From Streptomyces sp. SM11 (GTDB taxonomy: Bacteria > Actinomycetota > Actinomycetes > Streptomycetales > Streptomycetaceae), in the NCBI RefSeq assembly GCF_002910905.1, contig NZ_NEUE01000300.1:50761-114760 (forward strand): a DNA stretch of 64,000 bases. The letters are read 5' to 3'. The position numbers were made by a program, and so were the translations under genes. Shown here one piece after another: positions 1-8,359 of this stretch. The notes beneath the pieces were generated by a model. That model was not told where the DNA came from. It did no database searches and saw nothing but the letters and a program-made list of their open reading frames with translations. Position 1 is the stretch's first letter, and each line of letters begins with the position of its first letter.

Positions 1-154
1 CTTCGGCGCGCAGCGAATCGAGGCTCTGGACGAGCGGGTCGATCCGGTAGTTGTCGTACAGCTCCGCCTCGCGCTGGAAGCAGAGGTACTGAAGTCTGAA
101 TATCTGCTCGACGTCCTGTGCCGTCGCCGCCGAGATGGTCACGCTCATGCCCAT
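1..154 (-). CDS. GNAT-type acetyltransferase, N-terminal part (runs off the window)
   Basis: Only the first 51 codons are in the window, read leftwards from an ATG at 154. A GGGAGG ribosome site lies 9 bases upstream, which favours this ATG over a second in-frame ATG two codons later. The start reads MGMSVTISAATAQDVEQIF, a pattern typical of the first strand and helix of GNAT N-acetyltransferases, where an 'SIRPATAED' stretch leads into the acetyl-CoA fold. The acetyl-CoA binding motif and the substrate pocket are outside the window, so the substrate cannot be guessed. Identification rests on the N-terminus alone. Confidence 0.5.
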   Translation of the reverse strand, partial: MGMSVTISAATAQDVEQIFRLQYLCFQREAELYDNYRIDPLVQSLDSLRAE

Positions 155-200
155 GTGTGCACGCCTCCCGCTCACCTGTCCGCCGGTTGCCTACCGCTCC

Positions 201-746
201 CTATCCCCGCACGGATGGGGCGACAACCTCCGCAGCCAGCATTCTGCGCAGACATCCAAGGCAACGGGAACGGATCGGGCCCAAGCTCCCCTGTGACATA
301 CCCAACTCCCCTGCGATTTCCCGGTAGGTCGGGTCGTTGGGGGCGAGCATCGCCTCCAGCAGCCGGGGGCAGCGTCCTGGCAGCCGCGCCACCGCGGAGC
401 GCAGCGCCCGGCGTTCGGCGCCCCCGAGGGCGGCGCGTTCCGGACAGTCGGCCGATCCGGCGGCGGGTTCCGTTCCGGCGTACGGGCGTTCCCGCCGGGC
501 CGCGCGGCGTCCTCGGCGGGCCTCCGCCCGTACGGTGTCGCGCACCCAGCGGGCCGCGTCGGCGGGCGGTCCGACCGCCGCGGGGCGCTCCAGCAGCCGT
601 ACCCACACGCCCTGTTCGAGGTCGGCGGGGTCGAGCCCGGCGGCCGGGGCCTCCGCCCTCGCCTCGGCGCGGACCAGGGGTTGCAGGGCGCGGACGACGC
701 GGTCGGTGGAGGCGGCCGGGTCGAGGTCATGATCGAGAAGCGTCAT
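201..746 (-). CDS. Small sigma-70-family RNA polymerase sigma factor
   Basis: A 181-residue protein starting MTLLDHDLDPAAS. Residues about 15-80 resemble a reduced sigma region 2 (DLEQGVWVRLLERP, then ARWVRDTVRAEARR). Residues about 115-175 form region 4, with a helix-turn-helix around YREIAGELGMSQGSLGPIRS, the part expected to contact the -35 element. The length fits short ECF-like sigma factors of Streptomyces. The ATG at 746 has only a weak ribosome site, so the start is provisional; the frame stays open far upstream but there it is the shadow of the phosphodiesterase gene. No anti-sigma gene lies beside it and its regulon is unknown. Confidence 0.65.
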   Translation of the reverse strand: MTLLDHDLDPAASTDRVVRALQPLVRAEARAEAPAAGLDPADLEQGVWVRLLERPAAVGPPADAARWVRDTVRAEARRGRRAARRERPYAGTEPAAGSADCPERAALGGAERRALRSAVARLPGRCPRLLEAMLAPNDPTYREIAGELGMSQGSLGPIRSRCLGCLRRMLAAEVVAPSVRG

Positions 747-907
747 GCCCCGGCGGACGTACCGGTGGCGGCCGTTGGTTGCCCCGAAGGCGCGGCACCA
801 CCCGACCGGGGCATGCCGGGGCCGGCGGCTGACGGCGGCCCGGGGCGCCGCTCCCGTATGCGGGTAACGGCGCCCGGGGCACCGCATCTCGCGTACGGGA
901 GGTGCGG

Positions 908-943
908 CGCGCCGGGCGCCGTACGGTGTCAGCGCCCGGCGCG
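908..943 (-). terminator. Hairpin at the end of the phosphodiesterase gene
   Basis: Perfect 12-bp GC-only inverted repeat (arms 908-919 and 932-943, 12-base loop) overlapping the stop codon of the leftward phosphodiesterase gene. There is no T-run, as is usual for streptomycete terminators. A second, imperfect GC-rich dyad lies just beyond at about 839-880. Confidence 0.5.
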
Positions 944-2086
944 GTCCGCCGCCGCGAGCAGGGCCGTGTCCGGGTGGTCGGCGAAGATGCCGTCGATGCC
1001 GGTGGCGAGGTAGGCGGCGCAGGCGCCGAACACGTCCCCGTAGGCGTTGGGGTCGGTGCCGCGTCGGAAGTCGGCGGGCAGGAAGCTGTTCTCGTTGCGC
1101 ATCGTGTACGGGTGCAGCAGCAGGCCCTTGGCGTGCGCGTCCCGTACGAGCGTGGTCGGGGTGGTGAGCCGCCCCGAGGCGTCCTTGGGGATGACGAGGT
1201 CGAGGGTGGGACCGATGCCCTGCGCGAAGGAGGCCATCCACCTCAGCCCGGCGGGCTTCACCAGGTCGGCGACGGTGCGCGGGTCGCCCGACTCGACGAA
1301 GTCCCAGGGGCGCGCCTTCGGGCCGGACAGCAGCACGATACGCGGGGTGGCGACGAGGCGCGCGAGGCGCTGGACCGAGCTGGGCTCGAAGGACTGGAGG
1401 ATGAGCGCGGAGTTCCTGCGGTCCCGGCCGTAACGACGCAGCAGCCGGGCGAGCGGCTCCTCCAGGCCGAGACCCAGCTTCCGGAAGTACGTGGGGTGCT
1501 TGGTCTCCACGTACAGCCAGACCGGCTTGCCGCGCTTGCGGCCCTCCCTCTCCGCCCAGCGCAGGACCTCCTCGAAGGTGGGGATCGTCCAGCGGCCGTC
1601 GTAGAGGGTGTTGTCCGGGCGGTTGCCCGGGATGCGCTCCTTGGCCCGCAGGGTCTTGAGCTCGGCGAGGGTGAAGTCCTCGGTGAACCAGCCGGTCAGG
1701 GAGTGGCCGTCGATGCTCTTGGTGGCCTTGCGGCCGGCGAACTCGGGGTGGTCGGCGACGTCGGTGGTGGCGGTGATGTCGTTCTCGTGGCGGCAGACGA
1801 GGTGGCCGTCCTTGGTCGGCACGAGGTCCTGCTCGACGATGTGCGCCCCCATGTCGAGGGCCAGCTGATAGGAGCCGAGGGTGTGCTCGGGACGGTAGCC
1901 GCTGGCTCCGCGGTGGCCGATCACCGTCGGCACGGGCAGATCGCGCAGCGATCCGTGGCCGCCACCGTGACCGCGGCCCCGCTCGGCGGCCTGGGCGGCG
2001 GCGGGCAGGCCCAGGGCCGCGGTGCCGAGGACCGCGGCGCCCAGAAGGGTCCGCCGGCCGGGGGTCGTCCGCGCACGCTCCGTCAT
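929..2086 (-). CDS. Secreted glycerophosphodiester phosphodiesterase (GDPD family)
   Basis: A 385-residue enzyme expected to hydrolyse glycerophosphodiesters to glycerol-3-phosphate and an alcohol outside the cell. The start at 2086 (MTERARTTPGRRTLLGAAV) has a GAGGAG ribosome site and gives a twin-arginine-like signal (RRTLLGAA, hydrophobic stretch, AQA cleavage region). The mature part opens with IGHRGASGYRPEHTLGSY, the GDPD signature carrying the catalytic His-Arg and metal-binding Glu, followed by EQDLVPTKDGHLVCRHE with the Asp/His pair of the active site. The C-terminal GIDGIFADHPD is also typical of the TIM-barrel family. It stands alone, divergent from the acyltransferase gene. Confidence 0.85.
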   Translation of the reverse strand: MTERARTTPGRRTLLGAAVLGTAALGLPAAAQAAERGRGHGGGHGSLRDLPVPTVIGHRGASGYRPEHTLGSYQLALDMGAHIVEQDLVPTKDGHLVCRHENDITATTDVADHPEFAGRKATKSIDGHSLTGWFTEDFTLAELKTLRAKERIPGNRPDNTLYDGRWTIPTFEEVLRWAEREGRKRGKPVWLYVETKHPTYFRKLGLGLEEPLARLLRRYGRDRRNSALILQSFEPSSVQRLARLVATPRIVLLSGPKARPWDFVESGDPRTVADLVKPAGLRWMASFAQGIGPTLDLVIPKDASGRLTTPTTLVRDAHAKGLLLHPYTMRNENSFLPADFRRGTDPNAYGDVFGACAAYLATGIDGIFADHPDTALLAAADRAGR

Positions 2087-2350
2087 GAATGCTCCTCGCT
2101 TGGTGATGTCCGGGTCCGGTCGGGAGAGGCCCGATCGTAGGCTGGGAGCCGTACGAGAGGGCGGATCCTCGGCCAACATGGCGGAAACACATGTCAACAC
2201 CGCGTATCCGTTTCGTGAACCCGATGTGCGATCAGCGCATACCCGCGAGTATCGTCCTCACCTGCACCGACCATCATCCGTCGGCACCGGCCACCGCCCG
2301 GTGGACCTCGATCCACCGCGGCCGGCCCGGCCACGACACCGGAGGAACCG

Positions 2351-3022
2351 TTGTCCCGTCTCACGGTCATCAAGGCAGTGCTCGGACCGATTCTGCGCCT
2401 GATGTTCCGCCCACAGGTGGAAGGCGTCGAGAACATTCCCGGGACCGGGCCGGTGATCCTCGCGGGCAACCACCTCACGTTCATCGACTCGATGATCATG
2501 CCGATCTGCTGCGACCGGCCGGTGTTCTACATCGGCAAGGACGAGTACGTCACGGGCAAGGGCCTCAAGGGCAAGCTGATGGCCTGGTTCTTCACCGGCT
2601 GCGGCATGATCCCGGTGGACCGGGACGGCGGCCGGGGCGGGGTCGCGGCGCTGATGACCGGACGCCGGGTGCTGGAGGAGGGGCAGGCCTTCGCGATCTA
2701 CCCCGAGGGCACCCGCTCCCCCGACGGCCGGCTCTACCGGGGCCGTACGGGCATCGCGCGGCTGACGCTGATGACGGGTGCGCCGGTGATCCCGTTCGCG
2801 ATGATCGGCACCGACAAGCTGCAGCCGGGCGGCGCGGGCCTGCCCCGGCCGGGCAAGGTCACGGTGCGCTTCGGCGAGCCGATGGAGTTCTCCCGGTACG
2901 AGGGCATGGACCGCGACCGCTATGTGCTGCGGGCGGTGACCGACTCGGTGATGGCCGAGGTGATGCGGCTGTCCGGCCAGGAGTACGTGGACATGTACGC
3001 GACGAAGGCCAAGGCCGCCTGA
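2351..3022 (+). CDS. 1-acyl-sn-glycerol-3-phosphate acyltransferase (PlsC-like)
   Basis: A 223-residue membrane-associated acyltransferase of the LPLAT family, likely converting lysophosphatidate to phosphatidate in phospholipid synthesis. It carries the HX4D catalytic motif (His41-Asp46 in NHLTFID) and the substrate-binding EGTR motif (residues 119-122 in YPEGTRSPDG); the late VIPFAMIGTD segment also fits. The start is TTG at 2351, chosen because a perfect GGAGG sits at 2341-2345, five bases upstream, and no nearby ATG or GTG has such a site. The gene ends before a strong bidirectional hairpin. The exact acyl acceptor is inferred from the family only. Confidence 0.85.
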   Translation: MSRLTVIKAVLGPILRLMFRPQVEGVENIPGTGPVILAGNHLTFIDSMIMPICCDRPVFYIGKDEYVTGKGLKGKLMAWFFTGCGMIPVDRDGGRGGVAALMTGRRVLEEGQAFAIYPEGTRSPDGRLYRGRTGIARLTLMTGAPVIPFAMIGTDKLQPGGAGLPRPGKVTVRFGEPMEFSRYEGMDRDRYVLRAVTDSVMAEVMRLSGQEYVDMYATKAKAA

Positions 3023-3069
3023 CCCGTTCGACGGCCACGGAGAACACCGCCCGACCGTCGGCACAGTCA

Positions 3070-3113
3070 CGGAGAGGGGCCCGCACCCCCGGATGGGTGC
3101 GGGCCCCTCTCCG
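3070..3113. terminator. Bidirectional terminator between convergent genes
   Basis: Perfect 19-bp inverted repeat (3070-3088 with 3095-3113) around a 6-base loop, placed between the converging acyltransferase and MFS genes. It could stop transcription from both sides. Confidence 0.8.
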
Positions 3114-3127
3114 TACGGCCCAACGGC

Positions 3128-4672
3128 CTACGGGTGCTCGGCGCCTTCCTCCAGCTTCTGGCCCCGCAGCAGGAACCAGGCGGCGACGGCCGCCGCCAGC
3201 AGCACCGCCGCACCGACGCCCGCGGCCGACCGCAGTCCGTCGACGAACGCCTCCTGGGCCGCCGAGACCAGCGGCCCAGCCTGGGCTGCGGACAGTGCCC
3301 CGGCGGCCTCGACCGCCCCGCCCAGCGACTCGTGGGCGGCCGACTCGACGTCGGCCGGGATGCCGGACGGGGTCGGGAAGCCCCGGTAGACACCGGTGAC
3401 GATGGAGCCGAGCAGGGCGATGCCGAGGGCCGCGCCCAGTTCGTACGCGGTCTCGGAGACGGCGGACGCGGAGCCCGCCTGCTCCTTCGGGACGCTGGAG
3501 AGGATCACGTCGGCGGTGACGGTGAAGGCGAAGCCCGCGCCGACGCCTACGACCAGCAGCATGGCGCCGAGCAGCGGATAGCCGGTGTGCTGGTCGAGCA
3601 GGGTCACACTGCCCAGGGCCAGCCCGACCGCGGCCAGGCCGCCCGAGACGACGACGCGGACCGTGAAGCGGCGGGCGGCGAAGCCGGCCAGCAGACCGGC
3701 GGTCACCGCGCCGATCGCGGCGGGCAGTTCGGCGAGTCCGGCCTCCAGCGGGCCCCGGCCCTGCACCAGTTGCAGGAACTGGGAGAGGAAGAAGACCAGA
3801 CCCGACAGGCCGAGGATGGTCAGCAGGTCGGCGAGGACCGCGCCGGAGAAGCCCCGGTGGTGGAAGAGCCGCATGTCCAGCAGGGGTGCCGGCAGACGCA
3901 GTTGCCTGCGGACGAACCAGGTGAGCGCGGCGGCGCCGAGGACGGCCGCCGCCCCGGCCTCCCAGCTCACCCCGTGCGAGGCCGCCTCCTTGATGGCGTA
4001 CACGACACCGATCATGCCGACCAGGGAGAGCGCGACGCTGAGCATGTCCCACGGGCCGGGGGCCGGGTTCTTGGACTCGGGGATCAGCTTGATGCCGACG
4101 ACGACCAGGACGGCCATCACGGGCAGATTGATGAGGAAGACCGAACCCCACCAGAAGTGTTCGAGCAGGAACCCGCCGACGACCGGACCGACGGCCGCAC
4201 CCGCCGAGGCCATGGCGCCCCAGATCCCGATGGCGAGGCTGCGCTCGCGCGGGTCGTGGAAGAGGTTGCGGATCAGGGCGAGGGTGGACGGCATCAGGGT
4301 GGCGCCCGCGACACCGAGCAGCGCCCGGGCCACGATCATCATCTCGGGCGTGGTCGCGTACGCGTTGAGCACGGAGACCGCGCCGAACGCGACGGCACCG
4401 ACCAGCAGCAGCTTCTTGCGGCCGATGCGGTCGCCGAGGCTGCCCATCGAGACGAGCAGGCCGGCGATGACGAAGGAGTAGACGTCACCGATCCAGAGCA
4501 GCTGGGTGCCGGTGGGTTCGAGGTCCTCACTGAGGAACGGGGTGGCGAGACCGAGGACGGTCGCGTCCACGGCCACCAGCAGCACGGCGAGGACGAGGAC
4601 GGCGAGCGCGATCCACCGCCCCGGGCGGCGTACCTCGTCCGCGGTGTCCTGGTTCTGGTCGGTGCTGGTCAT
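3128..4672 (-). CDS. MFS multidrug efflux transporter, DHA2 (EmrB/QacA) type
   Basis: A 514-residue protein with about 14 hydrophobic segments, the number expected for the DHA2 group of proton-driven drug exporters. Near the N-terminus it has WIGDVYSFVIAGLLVSMGSLGDRIGRKK, which includes the motif A loop (GSLGDRIGRKK), and further on the proline/glycine-rich helix 5 motif (IGIWGAMASAGAAVGPVVGG). The ATG overlaps the stop codon of the upstream tetR gene as ATGA, so the two are probably translationally coupled. TetR-type repressors next to such pumps usually control them; the exported compound is unknown. Confidence 0.85.
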   Translation of the reverse strand: MTSTDQNQDTADEVRRPGRWIALAVLVLAVLLVAVDATVLGLATPFLSEDLEPTGTQLLWIGDVYSFVIAGLLVSMGSLGDRIGRKKLLLVGAVAFGAVSVLNAYATTPEMMIVARALLGVAGATLMPSTLALIRNLFHDPRERSLAIGIWGAMASAGAAVGPVVGGFLLEHFWWGSVFLINLPVMAVLVVVGIKLIPESKNPAPGPWDMLSVALSLVGMIGVVYAIKEAASHGVSWEAGAAAVLGAAALTWFVRRQLRLPAPLLDMRLFHHRGFSGAVLADLLTILGLSGLVFFLSQFLQLVQGRGPLEAGLAELPAAIGAVTAGLLAGFAARRFTVRVVVSGGLAAVGLALGSVTLLDQHTGYPLLGAMLLVVGVGAGFAFTVTADVILSSVPKEQAGSASAVSETAYELGAALGIALLGSIVTGVYRGFPTPSGIPADVESAAHESLGGAVEAAGALSAAQAGPLVSAAQEAFVDGLRSAAGVGAAVLLAAAVAAWFLLRGQKLEEGAEHP

Positions 4673-5220
4673 TGCTCCACGCTCCGGCGTGCTCCGCCGA
4701 GCAGCAACTCGACGATCATGTGCTGGAAATCCTGTGCGGCGACCCGTCCCGCCTGGACGGCCCAGGCGCCGGTGCCGACGAGCCCGTAGAGGGCTTCCGT
4801 CAGCCAGGCGGGGGTGAGGTCGATTCGGAATTCGCCGCGTTCCTGGCCGCGGCGGAAGAAGGCGGAGACGCGGGCGTCGGCCCGGTTCCAGCCCTCGTTG
4901 ACCTCGTCGCCCTCGAAGAGCTGGTTCTCGTTGACGAGGAAGGACAGCAGTCCGGCGCTGGGCTCGACGGCCGCGATGAGGCGGCGCAGCCCCTCCTCGG
5001 AGGTGTCCTCGTCGAGCCGGGCGGCGTCCAGGGCCGCCTCGAACTCCTGGATGCCGAGATCCTCCAGCGCCTTCACCAGGGCGTCGCGCCCGGCGAAGTG
5101 GCGGTGGAGCGTGGCCCGGCCGATGCCCGCCGCCTTGGCGACCTCGTCCATGGTGGCGGTCGATTTGTGGGTCAGCAGGGCGGCGGCGCTGCGCAGCACC
5201 TGCTCACGGTCGAGAGTCAT
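4669..5220 (-). CDS. TetR-family transcriptional repressor of the adjacent efflux gene
   Basis: A 183-residue regulator. The N-terminal helix-turn-helix (residues about 20-45: TMDEVAKAAGIGRATLHRHF) matches the TetR DNA-binding domain; the remainder is a helical ligand-binding domain. The start MTLDREQVLRSAAALL at 5220 matches the usual beginning of this subgroup; an in-frame ATG at 5238 would add six residues, and neither has a clear ribosome site, so a leaderless transcript is possible. It is followed, with a 4-base overlap, by the MFS gene. A TGAGAC-N6-GTCTCA palindrome just upstream is the likely operator, which implies autoregulation and joint control of the pump. Confidence 0.85.
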   Translation of the reverse strand: MTLDREQVLRSAAALLTHKSTATMDEVAKAAGIGRATLHRHFAGRDALVKALEDLGIQEFEAALDAARLDEDTSEEGLRRLIAAVEPSAGLLSFLVNENQLFEGDEVNEGWNRADARVSAFFRRGQERGEFRIDLTPAWLTEALYGLVGTGAWAVQAGRVAAQDFQHMIVELLLGGARRSVEQ

Positions 5221-5239
5221 GAGACGACTGTAACCCATA

Positions 5240-5257
5240 TGAGACACGCCCGTCTCA
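5240..5257. promoter_or_regulatory. Probable TetR operator
   Basis: Perfect palindrome TGAGAC-ACGCCC-GTCTCA, 20 bases upstream of the tetR start. GAGAC occurs again at 5221-5225, next to the start codon. The arm length and position suit a TetR dimer; binding is inferred. Confidence 0.6.
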
Positions 5258-5383
5258 CTGGAAGGGCTGACGCCCCCGACGAGGTGCCACCGGAGAGGAA
5301 GAGGTGCCGCACGAGAGGAAGGGGGAACAAAAAAAGTGGCCGGAGGTAGAACCACTCCTTGCCACTCCTAACCTATTGCGCAT

Positions 5384-5407
5384 GGGGGGCCTTGCGGCAA
5401 GGCCCCC
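5384..5407. promoter_or_regulatory. RAE-like inverted repeat (rifamycin-associated element)
   Basis: The core is two 11-base arms, GGGGGCCTTGC and GCAAGGCCCCC, around one G, extended by GCGCAT/ATGCGC on either side with a single bulged G (whole dyad 5378-5413). It matches, from memory, the RAE, a ~19-bp palindrome reported upstream of rifamycin-inactivation genes in actinomycetes. It lies 89 bases before the rox-like start codon, so it most likely controlled that gene and perhaps helR behind it. Confidence 0.7.
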
Positions 5408-5495
5408 ATGCGCCGCAGAATCGTCCGCCGAAGCCCGGATGCAGGAAGTCGACTTCCGGTGTTCCGGATCGTTCGACGTCGGCGAAGGGGGAACG

Positions 5496-6925
5496 ATGAT
5501 GATCGACGTGATTGTCGTCGGCGGCGGGCCCACCGGACTGATGCTGGCCGCCGAGCTGCGGCTGGCCGGAGTGCACACGGTCGTGCTGGAGAAGCTGGCG
5601 GAGCCGACCCGGGAGTCCCGGGGGCGCGGACTGCATGTGCGCAGCGTCGAGGTGATGGACCAGCGCGGGCTGCTGGACCGGTTCCTCGCGGTCAGTGAGA
5701 AATTTCAGGTGGGCGGCTTCTTCGGCGGCATTCAGAAACCGTGGCCGGACCGCCTGGACACCGCGCATCCGTACGGCCTTTCCACCCTGCAGCCGGTGAC
5801 CGAGCGGCTGCTTCGCGAACGTGCCGTCGAGCTGGGCGCCGAGATCCGGCGCGGCTGCGAGGTGGCCGGGCTGATCCAGGGTGCGGAGGGAGTGACCGTC
5901 GAGCTGGTGGACGGCACACGCCTGCGCTCGCGGTACGCCGTCGGGTGCGACGGCGGCCGCAGCACGGTGCGCAAGCAGCTCGGCGTGGACTTCGCCAGCA
6001 GCCCGCCACGGTCGAGACGCTGCTCGGCGACATGGAGATGACCGAGGCCCCGGAGACGGTCGCCGCCGTCGTCGAGGAGGTCCGCAGGACGCAGCCGCGG
6101 TTCGGCACCATCCCCAACGGCGACGGCACCTTCCGCGTGATCGTGCCCGCCGAAGGGGTGTCCGAGGACCGGGCGACGGCACCGACGCCGGAGGAGTTCA
6201 AGCAGCGGCTGCGAACCGTCGCGGGCACCGACTTCGGCGTCCACTCGCCCCGCTGGCTGTCCCGGTTCGGCGACGCCACCAGGCAGGCCGAGCGCTACCG
6301 GGTCGGCCGGGTCCTGCTGGCCGGCGACGCGGCGCACATCCACCCGCCGACCGGCGGACAGGGGCTCAACCTCGGGGTGCAGGACGCGTTCAACCTCGGC
6401 TGGAAGCTGGCCGCGACGGTCAACGGCCGGGCCCCCGACGGGCTGCTGGACAGCTACCACGCCGAGCGGCACCCGGTGGGCGCGTGCGTCCTTGCCAACA
6501 CCCGGGCGCAGATCACCCTGCTGGGCACCGATCCGGGCGCGGTCGCACTGCGGGAGCTGCTCTCCCGGCTGATGGACTTCGAGGAGGTCAACGCGTACAT
6601 GACCGGGATGGTCACCGCGGTCGACGTCCGCTACGACTTCGGCAAGGGCCATGACCTGCTCGGCCGGCGGATGTGCGACCTGCCGCTGAAGCAGGGCCGT
6701 CTCTACGACCTCATGCACGACGGCCGCGGGCTGCTCCTCGACACCACCGGCCGGCTGTCCGTGGCGGGCTGGGCGGACCGGGTCGACCAGGTCGTCGACG
6801 TCGCCGGGGGCCTCGACGCCCCCGCCGTACTGCTGCGGCCGGACGGCCATGTGGCCTGGGCCGGCGAGGACCCGGCTGAGCTGCTCGACGCGATGGCCCG
6901 GCGGTTCGGGGCACCCGCTGCCTGA
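5496..6925 (+). pseudogene. rox: Frameshifted FAD-dependent monooxygenase, rifampicin monooxygenase (Rox) type
   Basis: Begins at an ATG pair (5496/5499) behind AAGGGGG with MIDVIVVGGGPTGLMLAAEL, the GxGxxG FAD-binding strand of class A aromatic hydroxylases. The GD motif (VLLAGDAAHIHPPTGGQG) and the NLGWKLAA helix lie in the second half. The frame breaks at about 5997-6003, shortly after the QLGVDF segment: the first frame runs to a stop at 6041, while the family sequence (ATVETLLGDMEM) continues in another frame to 6925. Restoring one base gives about 476 residues, the normal size. The RAE-like site upstream and the helR-like neighbour point to rifampicin hydroxylation rather than generic aromatic oxidation. 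Either a real lesion or a one-base sequence error. Confidence 0.75.
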
Positions 6926-7059
6926 CCGCGCACCACACCTCGTGGCCCCGGCCGAGCGCCCCCTCCCTGCCGCCCCTCCCCGCCGCGCCCTGCCCGGCCC
7001 GACCCGGGGGAACACCGCCGCCTGAACGTACATGCGCACCGCAGATCGGAACCGATGAC

Positions 7060-8310
7060 GTGAACCCCCTGACCACCAGCGCGTTCGAACTCCCCGACCG
7101 CCTCTCCCCCAAGGCCGACCCGGCGCTGATCGCCGATGACGAGCAGCACTTCGCGGCCATCGCCCACTGCCTGGAACAGTCGATCGCCGAGCTGACCGAC
7201 CGGCTCGCGGCCGAACGCAGGGCGCCCGGCGGGGCAAGTCGGCAGGCGATGGACCGGGATGTGGAGATCCACCGGCTGTCCGCCCGGCTGCGCGCCCTGC
7301 GCCAGTTCGGCCTGGATCTGTGCCTCGGACACATGGTCGCCGCGGACGGCTCCGGGCCGCTGTACGTGGGCCGGCTCGGGCTGACCGACAGCACGGGCCG
7401 CCGGCTGCTGCTCGACTGGCTCCCCCGCGGCCGAGCCGTTCTTCGGAGCCACCCATGCCGACCCGATGGGCCTGGCGAGCCGCCGGCGCTACCGCTGGAA
7501 CGGCGGCCGGATCAACGACTACTGGGACGAGGTGTTCGCGCCGGAAGGCTTCGCCGGGCACGCCGCGCTGGACGACCAGTCCGCGTTCATCGCCAGTCTG
7601 GGCGGCAACCGGTCGGCCCGGATGCGCGATGTGCTGGGCACCATCCAGGCCGACCAGGACGCCGTCATCCGGGCGGGCTCCCGGGGCACGCTCGTCGTCG
7701 ACGGCGGGCCGGGCACCGGGAAGACCGTCGTCGCGCTGCACCGCTCCGCCTATCTCCTGTACTCCGACCCTCGCCTGGGGCACCGCCGGGGCGGTGTGCT
7801 GTTCGTCGGGCCGCACGAGCCCTATCTGGGGTACGTCGCCGACGTCCTGCCGAGCCTCGGGGAGGAGGGCGTGCAGACGTGCACCCTGCGGGACCTGGTC
7901 GCCGAGGGAGCGGCGGCAGCGGCGGCAGTGGCCGAGACCGATCCGGAGGTGGCACGTCTGAAGGCGTCGGCGGACCTCCGGGCCGTGCTCCCCGACGCCA
8001 ATGTGCCGGCCTCCGTCCGCAGCAGCGGCGTCCCCGTCACCCACGGGGCCGTCGAGGACCTGGACAGGGTCCTCGACGGCTGGCTCGCCGCGCACGACGA
8101 CGGGATCGCCTGTGTCATCGGCGACCCCGCGTTCCGGGCGACGCCCCCCGCCTGCGGTCGCTGACCCCGGAGCTGTCGAAGGGCCTGGAATTCGACCTGG
8201 TCGTCCTCGTCGACCCGGAGCGGTTCGGCGAGGGCGTCAAGGGGGCGGTGGACCGCTATGTCGCGATGACCCGGGCGACCCGGGAACTCGTCGTCCTGAC
8301 GAGCTCCTGA
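7060..8310 (+). pseudogene. helR: Degraded HelR-like RNA-polymerase-recycling helicase gene
   Basis: Three reading frames carry consecutive pieces of one HelD/UvrD-like protein. Piece 1 (GTG 7060 to about 7420) has the coiled N-terminal region and ends GRRLLLDW. Piece 2 (about 7420-8147) resumes at EPFFGATHADPMGLA and contains Walker A (DGGPGTGKTVVALH). Piece 3 (8147-8310) ends LSKGLEFDLVVLVDPERF and MTRATRELVVL, the late helicase motifs. Two bases appear lost at about 7420 and one in a C-run at 8144-8149. In addition VARLKASADL joins directly to RAVLPDANVP, so the middle of the helicase (roughly 300 residues against the usual 700-plus) is missing without a frame change. HelR proteins free RNA polymerase from rifamycins; this copy cannot work. 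Confidence 0.7.
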
Positions 8311-8359
8311 GGGCCGGCCGGGCGGACTGCGGCGCCAGGGCGGTCCGGCGGGGCGGGTT

